Of a stretch of DNA of 64,000 nt, positions 37,912-48,456 are shown one piece after another. Numbering within the stretch: the first letter of the stretch is position 1; every line of letters begins with the position of its first letter. Origin of the DNA: Mactromeris polynyma (Eukaryota; Mollusca; Bivalvia; Venerida; Mactridae); the NCBI GenBank assembly GCA_032209605.1, contig JASFXZ010000001.1:8557703-8621702 (forward strand), given 5' to 3'. The notes under the pieces were generated by a model. It had not been told where the DNA came from, made no database searches, and saw only the letters and a list, made by a program, of their open reading frames with translations. Position numbers and translations under genes: made by a program.

Positions 37912-37925
37912 TAGTTACGCCACTG
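37912..37925 (-). repeat. Right terminal inverted repeat of the hAT element
   Basis: On the minus strand this reads CAGTGGCGTAACTA and is followed on the + strand by the second AATTG (37926-37930). The gene's first exon starts about 260 bp inside this end, so its promoter should lie in 37655-37925. Confidence 0.85.
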
Positions 37926-37930
37926 AATTG

Positions 37931-38866
37931 TAGTATTTCAGTTGTGTGTGGTGGTCAGTTTTCTCACCACTGGGTTACCAACCAGTACCAACCAGTACCT
38001 ACCCGTTCTTCCTCAAACAACTGACTATTTCCCCACATGAATCAGTGAAGGAGATAAAATAACTTCCTCTGTCAAATTATCACATTCGGGGGTCGAACTC
38101 ACTACATCTAGATTGGCAGTCGAGTGCCCATATCGGGAGCACTAAGCAGGCAATCAAATAGTCACAATAATGGACAGTGCATTTTGTAGATGACAAATCA
38201 TAGTCGACTTCTCATCTCAATTTTGTCAGCGGTTTGGTATTCATAATTTCCTTAGATATGCTGAACACTATGGACACAATTGAACGAACCCATTGTTCAA
38301 TGTGTTCACTAACTTAATCAACGTGAGTCACTGGTGTTGTTAATTGATATGTGTGTGCGCTTTTACTGAAGCTACAAGTGAGCAAATGTGATGCATTGTC
38401 ATATACATTTTATGCCCCATATCTATCAAATCTCCTTCAATGTTACGTAGAAGTCTCATGGGCCGTTTATTGTAGTGGCGTGCGTCCATTTACCAGTCCT
38501 ATTTACCAAAGGAACATGATAGAATTAGCTATACAATTACACAAGTATGAAGCAGTCAAGCATCAATATTCTCTCAACGGACTACTTATGTAAATGAGTT
38601 CAATTTATGTATGTATGCATGAGTCATCCATAATTTTCTTCGATATTTTTTTAAACGTTTCTGAACTGGTTAACCAACAGTGTAACATAGCTTTGTTTTG
38701 TAATTTGATCACCATCAGGTTGTGTGATCAAAGCACCAACTCTCTGTCCATCCGTTGGTTAATAATGATTAAGGAACTTTTTGATTTCCAAAAAGGGACA
38801 CAAAAACTACTTATACACACCACAGTAAATAACTACAATACAACCTCTCCAATCGACATTATCAAC
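37931..38866. other. Intronic; possible SINE head
   Basis: On the minus strand 38085-38160 ends in a B-box-like GAGTTCGACCCCC; the A-box is unclear. Nothing else recognised. Confidence 0.35.
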
Positions 38867-38870
38867 AAAT

Positions 38871-39108
38871 GAACGCCGCTGTACGATTTCCAACCTCTTC
38901 TGTAAGTGACGTCATTTTAAAAAAAACGTCACGTGTGACGTCACCATGTACTGACAGTAAGCGATATGTGCCCCATATGGCAATATTATAACGAAGTGAC
39001 CATATGGAGTAAATATTGAATCATGCTTGCAAATAGTGCAATCACATGTTGCGTTGTCTTGAGATGACGTCACTAATAATAGAAGTTGGAAATCATACAG
39101 CGGCGTTC
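38871..39108. mobile_element. Foldback MITE with CRE-like TGACGTCA motifs
   Basis: A 238-bp element with inverted ends GAACGCCGCTGTAYGATTTC matching over about 45 bp with gaps. AAAT flanks both ends (38867-38870, 39109-39112). Perfect TGACGTCA octamers at 38907, 38936 and 39065. Confidence 0.75.
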
Positions 39109-39464
39109 AAATTCTCTTTAAATAGTAGGACTACTATCATTGTTCCTGCTTTTAGTAACCAATTTAACAAGCACGACCGATGCCTATTTGGAAGGACAGA
39201 AACCTTTCCTTCCATCCAGGTTAAAGCAATCCCTTGCTATGTCAATATGTATGCATGCATCCGAAACATAGACCTTGACAGCAGACCTACAAAGAAGAAT
39301 TCAAACCTTCGAGATAAAATGCTACCGCAGAATCTTGTATATCTCATTTAGAGACCATTTCACAAACATGGAGATGATGATATTCTCACCATTGTGAAAG
39401 GACGCTGAAATGGTATGGCTACTTCACCCGGCTTACTATCCTACAATGTACTGTAAAAAAATAA

Positions 39465-39657
39465 AGCAAGCTAGGGAGGCAGAAGAAAAATGGAAGAACA
39501 ACATCAAGGAATGGACAGGTCTTATTGTTACTGTTTCAACGAGCTGCAGCAGACAGTACACAGTAGAGACAGTGGTCACAAGTCATGAAAAGTTCCTCTA
39601 CGTACAGCCAGGTTACGGGAAAAGTGAAATACACCTGTCTCAGTTACTGCCTACTTA
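39465..39657 (+). pseudogene. LINE reverse-transcriptase C-terminal relic
   Basis: Read across frameshifts, the segment gives (R)RQKK, WKNNIKEWTGL and QRAAADSTQ-RQW. This matches the conserved C-terminal tail of many non-LTR retrotransposon proteins (typically ..RWEDNIKEWTG..QRAAxDRxxW). At least two frameshifts and a stop make it non-functional. The downstream repeat at 39824-40151 may be its 3' untranslated region. Confidence 0.6.
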
Positions 39658-39823
39658 GTCAATTTATGTATGTTTGAAATTATTGACCATATAGCGATTG
39701 AGTGTGAGGTTAGCAATCTGTTAAATCGATTTGAACACCAAGTATTTTTACTGACAGTTCCAAGGCTGTAATTCACTGTATGGTTATTTGTTCTTTTTGA
39801 ACACTAAATGTATGTGAAATTGT

Positions 39824-40151
39824 CCTTTCCCCTGTCCAATTCCTTCACTTTATATAGTGTTCATCTTATTTTCTGCATAGTTTCGTTCTATTGTTGCCAG
39901 CTGTCTTGACTTGTTCTCTGATCTTTTTCCATCCATTAACTTCCCCCTTTCACTGTTTGTCCTCTTTGATTCTCCTAGTTACTCCTTATGGTCTGTCAGG
40001 TCATTCCGTGCGCCTCTGTTCCCTAACGTATGTACCCTTTAACTTCCTCAAGTGCCTTATGTTATATGGATTGTTCTTTTCCTGGAGGGCTGTGTTTTGG
40101 GATGCACTGCATTATGTATGTGGCGTTGCCTGTAGCAGCTTATTCTCACTC
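39824..40151 (+). repeat. Dispersed repeat copy B (partner 20857-21932)
   Basis: The uninterrupted homologue of copy A. It supplies the empty site for the GC-rich element at 21066-21803. Confidence 0.75.
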
Positions 40152-40737
40152 TAAACAACAATCTCTGAACAAAAACGAAGGGTGTTGCTGTGGAGATGTT
40201 GCACTGCAGTTTGTAAGCATGTTTGCATTTAAAGTCGGGCGCTTTGACATCTGCGTACCGTATATTTTCCGAGGAATGTAAAAACATATCTTGGAAAACT
40301 TTATATTGGCGTCTTTCATCGTGAGCTTCTCATTCCATTCACCGGAATGCTGCCTAATTACAACGTGAACGTTATGTAGTGAGTAACATTCCTTTGAGCT
40401 GCGAACAATGTGTCACGTCTTACTGGCGATAATTACGCCCCTAAATTCTCACCTTACTAGAAGTCGATATACTAATTACACTCAGTACTTTTTATTTGAA
40501 AATCAATAAATTCAAATGGGATTCTTTCGTGGTAAAGTATTATTCTGTCGATCTTAATTTGTTTACACAGCAATTAAAACAGATTGAAATTCAATTAAGT
40601 GTATTGATGAACGAACAGACTGAGTCAAGAATTAATTTTTACGACCCAGTTTCTGTAACACTTTTTTCTGAATGATTAGGAGAAGTTAAACAAACATTTG
40701 AGCATGGAAAAGAAAAAACATCATGAAGATTCAGGTG
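40152..40737. other. Intronic, nothing recognised
   Basis: No feature supported. Confidence 0.5.
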
Positions 40738-41290
40738 AACATGGTAACAGAGATATAATACATGGTAACAGAGAGATTGCACATGGAAACAGAGATATAA
40801 CAAATGGTAACAGAGATATAACACATGGTAACAGAAATATAACACATGGTAACAGAGAGATTGCATATGATAACAGAGATATAACACATGGTAACAGAGA
40901 TATAACACATGGTAACAGCGAGATTGCACATGGTAACAGAGATATAACACATGGTAACAGAGATATAACACATGGTAACAGAGAGATTGCATATGGTAAC
41001 AGAGATATAACACATGGTAACATAGATAATGCATGGTAACAGCGAGATTACACATGGTAACAGAGATATAACACATGGTAACAGAGATATTGCACATGGT
41101 AACAGAGATATAACACATGGTAACAGAGATATTGCATATGGTAACATAGATATACAAAATGGTAACATAGATATAACACATGGTAACAGAGATATTACAC
41201 ATGGTAACAGAGATATTGCACATGGTAACAGAGATAAGTCATATGGTAACAGAAAGATTACACATGGTTACAGAGATATTGCACATCGTC
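40738..41290. repeat. 21-bp minisatellite (GTAACAGAGATATAACACATG)
   Basis: About 26 copies with a 21-bp period and variants GAGATTGCACATG. The multiple-of-3 length keeps frames open on both strands (7-residue repeats GNRDITH and ISVTMCY); not a gene. Confidence 0.95.
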
Positions 41291-41954
41291 TGATTGATAA
41301 CGTAAAGTTTACACGCGGTATCAGAGAAAATGCTTCTGGGCACAACATATTTTATTTAATATTAGAAACATCAAACAACTCACGGTATAACGTAAAGTTA
41401 ACATTTACTCACAAGTCGAAGTTTACGACATGATATACTGGTATATGTGTATCATTTAATTCTACTCTGAGAAGAAACCATTAATTAAACGTTCATGTTT
41501 CATCCGATGAATCACGTATATTTAGAGAGCTGTGTTACGGAAGTGACCTGGGTTTTGTGTCTTATTCTTAGCTTGTAAATGTTTTAGATACACCTTTATA
41601 ATGTGAAGAGGTCTCTGTAGCGCAATGCTCTATGGCTTCGAATCAGTTGCTCGGTAGCAACTATCCCCAGACGTGTTAAAATATATCTTTATAAATTAGT
41701 GACCACATTTGATGGGGGTTTATGGCACTGTGGATGCTAGAGTATTCTCATGTGAAACAAATTATGTCGATGTGACCTTAAAATCAGAATGACGAATAAA
41801 CATTTAATGTTTTACTTTCAGTCGGATATTTTAAGTACCTTTTTATACATGCCTATAATTACAGTAGTTATAAAACCTTGCGGTTTATCTGTATGTCAGG
41901 AAGACTATAATTCTAGCTAATCGTATTAACCGATGAGCAATATGTTATAATCTG
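41291..41954. other. Intronic, nothing recognised
   Basis: A weak tRNA-like stretch at 41610-41660 (GTCTCTGTAGCGCAATGC) was not convincing. Confidence 0.4.
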
Positions 41955-43345
41955 GTTTGCTGTGCTCAGCTGTGTTTGGTACGTTCTGCTCTGTTTTACC
42001 ATACATTGCTCTGTTGTGCTATACTTTGCTGTTATGCTATACTTTGCTCTGTTGTGCTATACTTTGCTGTTATGCTATACTTTTCTCTGTTGTGCCATAC
42101 TTTGCTCTGTTATGCTATACTTTGCTCTGTTGTGCTATACTTTGCTTTGTTGTGCTATACTTTGCTCTGTTGTGCCATACTTAGCTCTGATATGCAATAC
42201 TTTGCTCTGTTGTGCTATACTTTGCTATGTTGTGCTATACTTTGATCTGTTGTGCCATACTTAGCTCTGTTATGCTATACTTTGCTCTGTGGTGCCATAC
42301 TTAGCTCTGTTATGCTATACTTTGCTCTGGTGTGCCATTCTTTTCTCTCTTATGCTATACTTTGCTCTGTTGTGCTATACTTTGCTATGTTGTGCTATAC
42401 TTAGCTCTCTTATGCTATACTTTGCTCTGTTATGCTATACTTTGCTATGGTGTGCTATACTTTGCTCTCTTATGCTATACTTGCTATGTTATGCTTTACT
42501 TTGCTATGTTGTGCTATACTTAGCTATCTTATGCTATACTTTGCTCTGTTATGCTATACTTTGCTATGTTGTGCTATACTTAGCTCTGTTATGCTATACT
42601 TTGCTATGTTGTGCTATACTTTGCTCTGTTGTGCCATACTTTGCTCTGTTATACTATACTTATCTCTGTTATGCTATACTTTGCAGTGTTATGCTATACT
42701 TTGCTCTGTTGTGCCATACTTTTCTCTGTTATGCTATACTTTGCTCTGTTATGCTATACTTTGCTCTGTTGTGCCATACTTTGCACTGTTATGCTATACT
42801 TTGCTCTGTTATGCTATTCTTTGCTCTGTTGTGCCATACTTTGCTCTGTTTTGCTATAGTTTTCTCTGTTATGCTATAATTTTCTCCCTTATGATATACT
42901 CTGCTCTCTTATGCTATACTCTGCTTTACTCCGTTATGCTATACTCTGCTCTCTTATGCTATACTCTGCTGTACTCTCTTATGCTATACTTTGCTCTGGT
43001 GTGCCATTCTTTTCTCTCTTATGATATAGTTTTCTTTCTTATGCTATACTTTGCTCTGTTTTGCTATAGTTTTCTCTGTTATGCTATAATTTTCTCCCTT
43101 ATGATATACTCTGCTCTCTTATGCTATACTCTGCTTTACTCCGTTATGCTATACTCTGCTCTCTTATGCTATACTCTGCTGTACTCTCTTATGCTATACT
43201 TTGCTCTGGTGTGCCATTCTTTTCTCTCTTATGATATAGTTTTCTTTCTTATGCTATACTTTGCTCTCTTATGCTATACTTTGCTCTGTCACGCTAAACT
43301 TTGCTCTGTCATGCTATGCTCTGCTGTTGTGCTATGCTATAAAAC
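41955..43345. repeat. 20-bp minisatellite (GTTATGCTATACTTTGCTCT)
   Basis: About 68 units of roughly 20 bp. At the right end two 210-bp blocks (42841-43050 and 43051-43260) appear identical. All + frames are open in long stretches (ALLCYTLLC-type peptides). Confidence 0.95.
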
Positions 43346-43493
43346 AAACCGTCTTTAAAAATGTGAAATGAGTTAGACTTATTTTAGTATTTTAAATGAA
43401 AACTGCGTGACAATATGAATTTAAACTTTACTTACCTTATGTAACAGTTCCGTATACGAATTCATTGGCAATCCTAAGATATCACTGCATGTC

Positions 43494-43870
43494 CTAGTAA
43501 CATTTTTGTCTACTTAAATACTGTTTTACTAAATATGGAATTTTCAGCATTTTCTGCAACAAAATTTCAATGGGAATCAGTCTCATACACATATAAGAAC
43601 TGTCTCAATCTAGGACACTGTCTGCTTGAAACAAATAAGGTGGAATATTGTTTCAATCCATGACATCAGATTTGACACAAATTATAGTCCGTTACCTACA
43701 TCCATTTAAGCCCATTGTTCACTTAAGACTGTATACTAAACAACGGTATGTAATGGAAATACGTCATATTGTATAGTGTTGTATACTTCTCTGACTACAT
43801 GTCTCTAGCATTTGTTTAGAGTCTGACAGGCTGTAGTCTAAATTGACTTTATCAGTCTGTACTGAGTATG
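43494..43870 (+). repeat. 377-bp dispersed repeat, copy 1 (partner 51535-51911)
   Basis: Matches the second copy over its whole length, ungapped, with only two or three substitutions (offset exactly 8041). No terminal repeats or target duplication recognised; family unknown. Confidence 0.92.
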
Positions 43871-44748
43871 TCCAGTAATATACGTTGACTTTTCGATGAG
43901 CTTCACAAAAAAAGATAAATTCATGGACTGAGTGATTTTTGTGTCATCAACAATTTCCAATTCTACGAAATTTCGCTGAGCGAAAGCATCACAACATAAA
44001 CATACATGTATATATGTTTGTTGTATTGTTCCTTACGAATTACCGTCGCATGAAATATACTTTGTACAGCATGATATATTGTATTAAACATATTTAGGTT
44101 CGTTTTTTAATACACATTTGTATCTGAAGTTTATTTCTTATAGTGTCATATCACTTACATGCAGTTACTATTCATACTACGTGGTAAACATCCATGTATT
44201 CTATTTACATTCTATGAACAACACATATGTACATGCTTACAAAGTGCAAACAAAACGTAAATGTAAAAAGCATAAGATCGAAAGCCATTGACTTGCATAG
44301 ATATTTCCGTCAAGATTAAAGACGCCAACAGGAATATGATTGATTTAATATTTGAGAATGTTTGCAGGACAATAAAATGTCCAAAATATGTCAACTTTAT
44401 AAATGCTATTAAGAATAGGGATGATGTAACGAAGAGGAAGCAGAGTAGAAGGATAGAGAAAGAAATTTTTACGATTATTTGATACTGTTAAGAACACTTA
44501 TTGTATAAAAAGAATTTTGTGCCTTCTATATATTGGTGAGCTAAACTAATTATGAGTGGAATTTGACAGCACAAAATGTATGTTTAATATATCTATCTAA
44601 TTATATAGCCTCGATTGTGATGAAACCATTATGCTTATTTGAATCAATCTCAAGACATGTATGTTAATTTGGCAAGAATACAAAATGAAATTCAAATTTA
44701 AAGGGTCGATGTTGTATTTGTATCTAAGCATATGATGCGCACATATCA
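43871..44748. other. Intronic, nothing recognised
   Basis: No feature supported. Confidence 0.5.
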
Positions 44749-44840
44749 TATTTTGTTAAATCTACGTCACAGTGACAACAAAACAATACGTGTTTCGTTT
44801 ACTTTTAATAAGTAATTAAAATAAACAAACAACATGCCAT
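44749..44840 (-). repeat. Split direct repeat B2 (3' end of DIRS-like element)
   Basis: The outer copy of the 92-bp B repeat. A 72-bp AT-rich spacer (44841-44912) separates it from A2. Confidence 0.85.
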
Positions 44841-44912
44841 GTACTCATCTACTCACTCACATACTAATATTCAACATATACACCAATGTAACAAGGAATT
44901 AACATATCAAAC

Positions 44913-44995
44913 TGAACAAGACGAGAACAATTTATAGATACGTCAGAGCTACTGACGTATCAATATGACGTAGTTCAGTTGTCACGTGACTGCTA
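44913..44995 (-). repeat. Split direct repeat A2 of DIRS-like element
   Basis: The second copy of the 83-bp A repeat, directly beside B1. The contiguous A2/B1 unit is the template that restores the outer ends of a circular intermediate. Confidence 0.88.
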
Positions 44996-45085
44996 TTTTG
45001 TTAAATCTACGTCACAGTGACAACAAAACAATACGTGTTTCGTTTACTTTTAATAAGTAATTAAAATAAACAAACAACATGCCAT
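44994..45085 (-). repeat. Split direct repeat B1 of DIRS-like element
   Basis: A 92-bp sequence repeated at 44749-44840. It abuts A2, sharing only the bases TA at the junction, as expected where a circle was joined. Confidence 0.88.
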
Positions 45086-45506
45086 TATAATGAGTAACTG
45101 AAGGGATAATATGATGCTGATTCAATAGCTAAGTATTGAACTAAAATATACAAAGTAAAAAACAACAACCCAAAACAAACATTTAAGTTTCCTCAAACAA
45201 TCGCTCTATCTATACAACTACAGACTTACAACTATCATGTATATTTAACATGGATGTTTGACATAATACAATAGCAAAATATTAAACTAAAAGTATGCAA
45301 AGTTTCATCAAACAATTGCTCTAACTACAAAACTACAAACTCACAACTTTCATGTATATAATATTTAACATGGATGTTTAACATAATACAATGAACAAAA
45401 CATATAATTAAGACTCTTAATGTAAAGATCACACTGTTATATTGAACAAATTTCAGTCTATGCTTAGTAAACTAATGTAGCTACACGTACATGTCATAAC
45501 TATCAA

Positions 45507-47303
45507 TCAGTCGTGTGTCAGAATGACATCAGTAAACTCGCTGGGAGTGCGCGCATGTACGTAATGCTGGAAGAACACCTCAGAATTCTTCCAACGGCCT
45601 ACTTTCCTGACGATTTCAGGGTCAATATTGTTTTCAATGGCCGACGTAGCCCCTGTTGGTCTAAATGATTTAGCCGAGAACCCATGACCTGCTAACCCTG
45701 CCAGAGTTATCGACTCGTCTAATATGCGTGCTATGGATGATGCGCTTAGTGCAGCGTACGGGGCTCTAAGAGAGATGAGAACCGGACCGTTTACACCCCT
45801 GTTACAATCTGTCCGTGATATGTAGTCTCGTAATGTTTGAATTGGATCAAGTTTACGTATGCTTGCGTTCGGAATTTTAACCTCGAAACCTGTGCGCGAC
45901 GTGTCATTTTTTATTCCGAACAATGTGAATTTTGCACCGTCTCCTGAAAATTCTACCTGATCTACACTAAACACAAGATCTGAGGGTCCGTCTGCAGTAT
46001 GCATTTTACCCGTTGGAGCGGCATCAGACGGTCTAAGCATGAGTGTAAGCGCAAGAAGCACTATTGTTTTAAGTCTTAGATCCTTAATATTTAGTTCGTC
46101 ATTGTCAGGCCATTCGCGAAACATGTGCACAGGCATAGGCATTGAACGCTTCATAGGCCTCGAGGTTCCTGATTTAACCAGTCCAGTGATTAGCATCTGA
46201 AGCTCGGGAGAATCTAGTACATTGTTTATACCTAGGCATTTGTAGGTGTGCCCTAAAGCCGCCGAAGCGGTACGTAAAACTGACTGCGGACGGTCAGATG
46301 TGCTCGCGACATCACACAGGAAATCTGCAACGGTAGCAGAGCCGGATGGAGGAAATATACTGCCTACATTCTCACAGAACAAAGCGAACTTGTTTATAAT
46401 CCTATTGTATGAATGCATAGTAGTGGGTGCTAGACAATACACAAGTCTATTAACCGCAGAATTTGACCAACCCTGCTGAGCGGTTAGATTTTCCCGCCAT
46501 ATATTCTCCAAGCATATAGAGTCCACTTTCGATTCCTGCAAGGTTCTGGCGTTATTCCCATCGCGCGACAACTGTTCCTGTTGTTTGGAATTTTCAACGG
46601 TGGAGCTATGGACATTTGGCGTAGTTTCAAATACCACGGCTGCGCCTTCCAGACGGGTGCGATAACCGTTGCTATGGCACACTGTGCCTCTACTACATCT
46701 AGCACGCGCGACAGTAGACAAAACGGCGGATTTACGTAATTGTTCTCTAAGCACCAATTGACTTGTGCCAACGCGTCGACACCCTCTGACATTGGCTCCC
46801 AGTAACGACTGTTGAACCGACTTATTTGCGTGTTCTGACAGTTCGCAAAGCGATCGACCGTGTGGGGTCCCCATAATGTGTCTATGTAACGAAACAGGCT
46901 CGGATGAAGACGCCAATTGTGTTTGTCCGGGGTTCGAGACCAATGATCCGCCTCCGTGTTCAGATTGCCTGCAATATGCGCGGACTCGAGCCAAAGTCCA
47001 TTCGCCATGGCTTCGGCCCAAATTGCTGTTGCTAGTTTTGAAAGATTCGGACTGGGACCGCCCATGTGCCGAATATAGGCGACTGCCGATATATTGTCGG
47101 TTAATATTTGGACCCGCTTGCCCGTTAGCATAGGACCAAATGACTTTAGCGCCATAAGAATAGCGAGCATCTCCCGCTCGTTTGACGACTGGAATGATAT
47201 ACGTTTGTTCCAGTCCCCTGATGCTATGTGACCTTCGTACACTGCACCCCAGCCTAAGTGTGATGCGTCCGTCACCACCTGTGCCTGAATGGATTCTGAA
47301 CAT
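45507..47303 (-). CDS. DIRS-like element tyrosine recombinase
   Basis: A 598-codon open frame, but its first roughly 273 codons lie inside the RT/RNase H frame and are low in meaning, so the true protein probably starts around residues 240-280 (NSKQQEQLSRDGN onward). The N-terminal core-binding helices are near LAPTTMHSYNRIINKFALFC. Catalytic features of the phage-integrase fold are Arg424 (LMLRPSDAA), KSFR at 545-548 (the HxxR box with Lys in place of His), GRW at 569-571 and the nucleophile Tyr581 (QHYV). This enzyme would integrate the circular cDNA and replaces the DDE integrase of LTR elements. The stop is at 45507, about 420 bp before the B1 repeat in element orientation. Confidence 0.88.
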   Translation of the reverse strand: MFRIHSGTGGDGRITLRLGCSVRRSHSIRGLEQTYIIPVVKRAGDARYSYGAKVIWSYANGQAGPNINRQYIGSRLYSAHGRSQSESFKTSNSNLGRSHGEWTLARVRAYCRQSEHGGGSLVSNPGQTQLASSSEPVSLHRHIMGTPHGRSLCELSEHANKSVQQSLLGANVRGCRRVGTSQLVLREQLRKSAVLSTVARARCSRGTVCHSNGYRTRLEGAAVVFETTPNVHSSTVENSKQQEQLSRDGNNARTLQESKVDSICLENIWRENLTAQQGWSNSAVNRLVYCLAPTTMHSYNRIINKFALFCENVGSIFPPSGSATVADFLCDVASTSDRPQSVLRTASAALGHTYKCLGINNVLDSPELQMLITGLVKSGTSRPMKRSMPMPVHMFREWPDNDELNIKDLRLKTIVLLALTLMLRPSDAAPTGKMHTADGPSDLVFSVDQVEFSGDGAKFTLFGIKNDTSRTGFEVKIPNASIRKLDPIQTLRDYISRTDCNRGVNGPVLISLRAPYAALSASSIARILDESITLAGLAGHGFSAKSFRPTGATSAIENNIDPEIVRKVGRWKNSEVFFQHYVHARTPSEFTDVILTHD

Positions 47304-48361
47304 ATCTCACGTGTGTTCCACGCGTCAACAGAGTCAAGCCACCAGCTCAACTCCGCCGCTACTTCACTTGTTATAGTAAGAGAGTCTGTCCACGATCTTT
47401 TTGTACTAAGAAGCTGGTAAGATTTGCGCAAAAACAATTTACCTGGAGTCACCACCCAGGCCACGGAAATACATAGGCCACAAATTCTAGCAAGTGCACG
47501 CGCACTAATGACAACCGCTGTCAGCGCCCTGCGTATCGAATTTTTCAACTTAGAAACGCGCGCACCTTGAGCTTTAACGATAAGTTTTCCGTCTGCACTA
47601 GAAATGTTATACCCAAGGTATTTAATGCGACATGAAGGAGTTAATTGGGACTTTTCAAAATTAATCACAACACCCAAGTCGGAAAGTGTGTGTAAAAATA
47701 AGTCTAAACTATCTGTAATATTGGCTGCCTTCTCCGCTAATAAAAAATCATCAACAAAGACGGTCACACGAATACCTAAAGAACGCAAATAAGCAATCAC
47801 AGGTCTCAAAATCTTATTAAAATAATAAGGGGAACAACTCAATCCAAAAGGTAAAACCTTCCAATGGTAATATTGATTATTCCACTTGAATCCTAACAAG
47901 TCTCTATAATCCGATGCAACCTGAATGTGGAAAAATCCGTCCTTAATGTCAGCACTCACAAACTTATCATGACACTGAATTATTTTAACTGCTTGTCTTA
48001 TATCGTCATTTCGAAACTTTGGCACATTGCAATGAGAATTAAGTTGTCTCAAGTCAGTAATTAATCTCAGTTTGCCATTCTTTTTGGGAACACAAGATAA
48101 TGGACTCACACAAGTTGGTTTATAATCACATGCCTCGATGTAACTGAGCGACAGCAACCGCTCGATTTCTTCTTGTACAAATGATGTCTGTTTATTCGAC
48201 AGTTTATGGTTTTCCAACTCAAATGAAACTACATCACACTTTAAAGGAATAGGAACACCATTCCGTACCCAGTCTAAGACGTAATCCGGTGAATCAATGT
48301 TAATCCAAGCACTTAAACTGGAGCGTAGTTTTGCACTACACATTTGAACGTGAGTACACAC
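46484..48361 (-). CDS. DIRS-like element reverse transcriptase/RNase H
   Basis: A 625-residue polyprotein. The RT domain covers about residues 60-260: LITDLRQLN, SADIKDGFFH (first catalytic Asp138), LPFGLSCSPYYFN and the YxDD-box variant FVDD at 202-205. RNase H covers about 360-475: VVTDASHLGWGAV (Asp365), SNEREMLAI (Glu397), LTDNISAV (Asp422) and EADHWSR (Asp472). Residues about 503-575 (DRFAN, RFNSRYW, NPPF) form the conserved segment after RNase H in DIRS-order elements that has been compared with DNA N6-methyltransferases. The frame overlaps the recombinase frame by 820 bp, as is common in this order. There are no stops or obvious lost residues. Confidence 0.92.
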   Translation of the reverse strand: MCTHVQMCSAKLRSSLSAWINIDSPDYVLDWVRNGVPIPLKCDVVSFELENHKLSNKQTSFVQEEIERLLSLSYIEACDYKPTCVSPLSCVPKKNGKLRLITDLRQLNSHCNVPKFRNDDIRQAVKIIQCHDKFVSADIKDGFFHIQVASDYRDLLGFKWNNQYYHWKVLPFGLSCSPYYFNKILRPVIAYLRSLGIRVTVFVDDFLLAEKAANITDSLDLFLHTLSDLGVVINFEKSQLTPSCRIKYLGYNISSADGKLIVKAQGARVSKLKNSIRRALTAVVISARALARICGLCISVAWVVTPGKLFLRKSYQLLSTKRSWTDSLTITSEVAAELSWWLDSVDAWNTREICSESIQAQVVTDASHLGWGAVYEGHIASGDWNKRISFQSSNEREMLAILMALKSFGPMLTGKRVQILTDNISAVAYIRHMGGPSPNLSKLATAIWAEAMANGLWLESAHIAGNLNTEADHWSRTPDKHNWRLHPSLFRYIDTLWGPHTVDRFANCQNTQISRFNSRYWEPMSEGVDALAQVNWCLENNYVNPPFCLLSRVLDVVEAQCAIATVIAPVWKAQPWYLKLRQMSIAPPLKIPNNRNSCRAMGITPEPCRNRKWTLYAWRIYGGKI

Positions 48362-48456
48362 AGAATATGCACAGTCAGATACAAATCAACACAACACATT
48401 CATTAAATATGCATATTAATGAAACACATTATATGTAACCATAAGCACAGCTGAAA

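Larger units (their letters stand above)
32060..37925 (-). mobile_element. Complete hAT-superfamily DNA transposon with an OTU-transposase gene
   Basis: A 5866-bp element with terminal inverted repeats: CAGTGCCGTAACTA at the left and CAGTGGCGTAACTA (read on the minus strand) at the right, 13 of 14 matching. It is flanked on both sides by AATTG (32055-32059 and 37926-37930), a 5-bp target duplication. Most hATs make 8 bp, but 5-bp groups are known. A GAGGCAC motif recurs just inside both ends, and at 37881-37900 it forms a hairpin (ACCGAGGC, loop ACGC, GCCTCGGT). The minus-strand gene occupies most of the element in four exons (37493-37654, 36473-36587, 35461-36207, 32524-34766) with matching phases and no stops, about 1088 residues, so the copy may be autonomous. 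Introns 1 and 3 carry nested foldbacks and a tRNA-like relic. It lies in the SYD-1-like intron in antisense orientation. Confidence 0.9.

Noticed and set aside
40639..41433. Frames up to 194 codons on both strands with repeats GNRDITH and ISVTMCY
   Set aside because: 21-bp minisatellite; open because the unit is a multiple of 3.
41957..43358. Long + frames up to 308 codons rich in Leu/Cys/Tyr, resembling membrane proteins
   Set aside because: By-product of the 20-bp pyrimidine-rich minisatellite; several frames are open over the same stretch.
45507..46483. Treating the whole 598-codon recombinase frame as one protein
   Set aside because: The first part overlaps the RT/RNase H frame and looks meaningless; only the C-terminal portion is homologous to recombinases.
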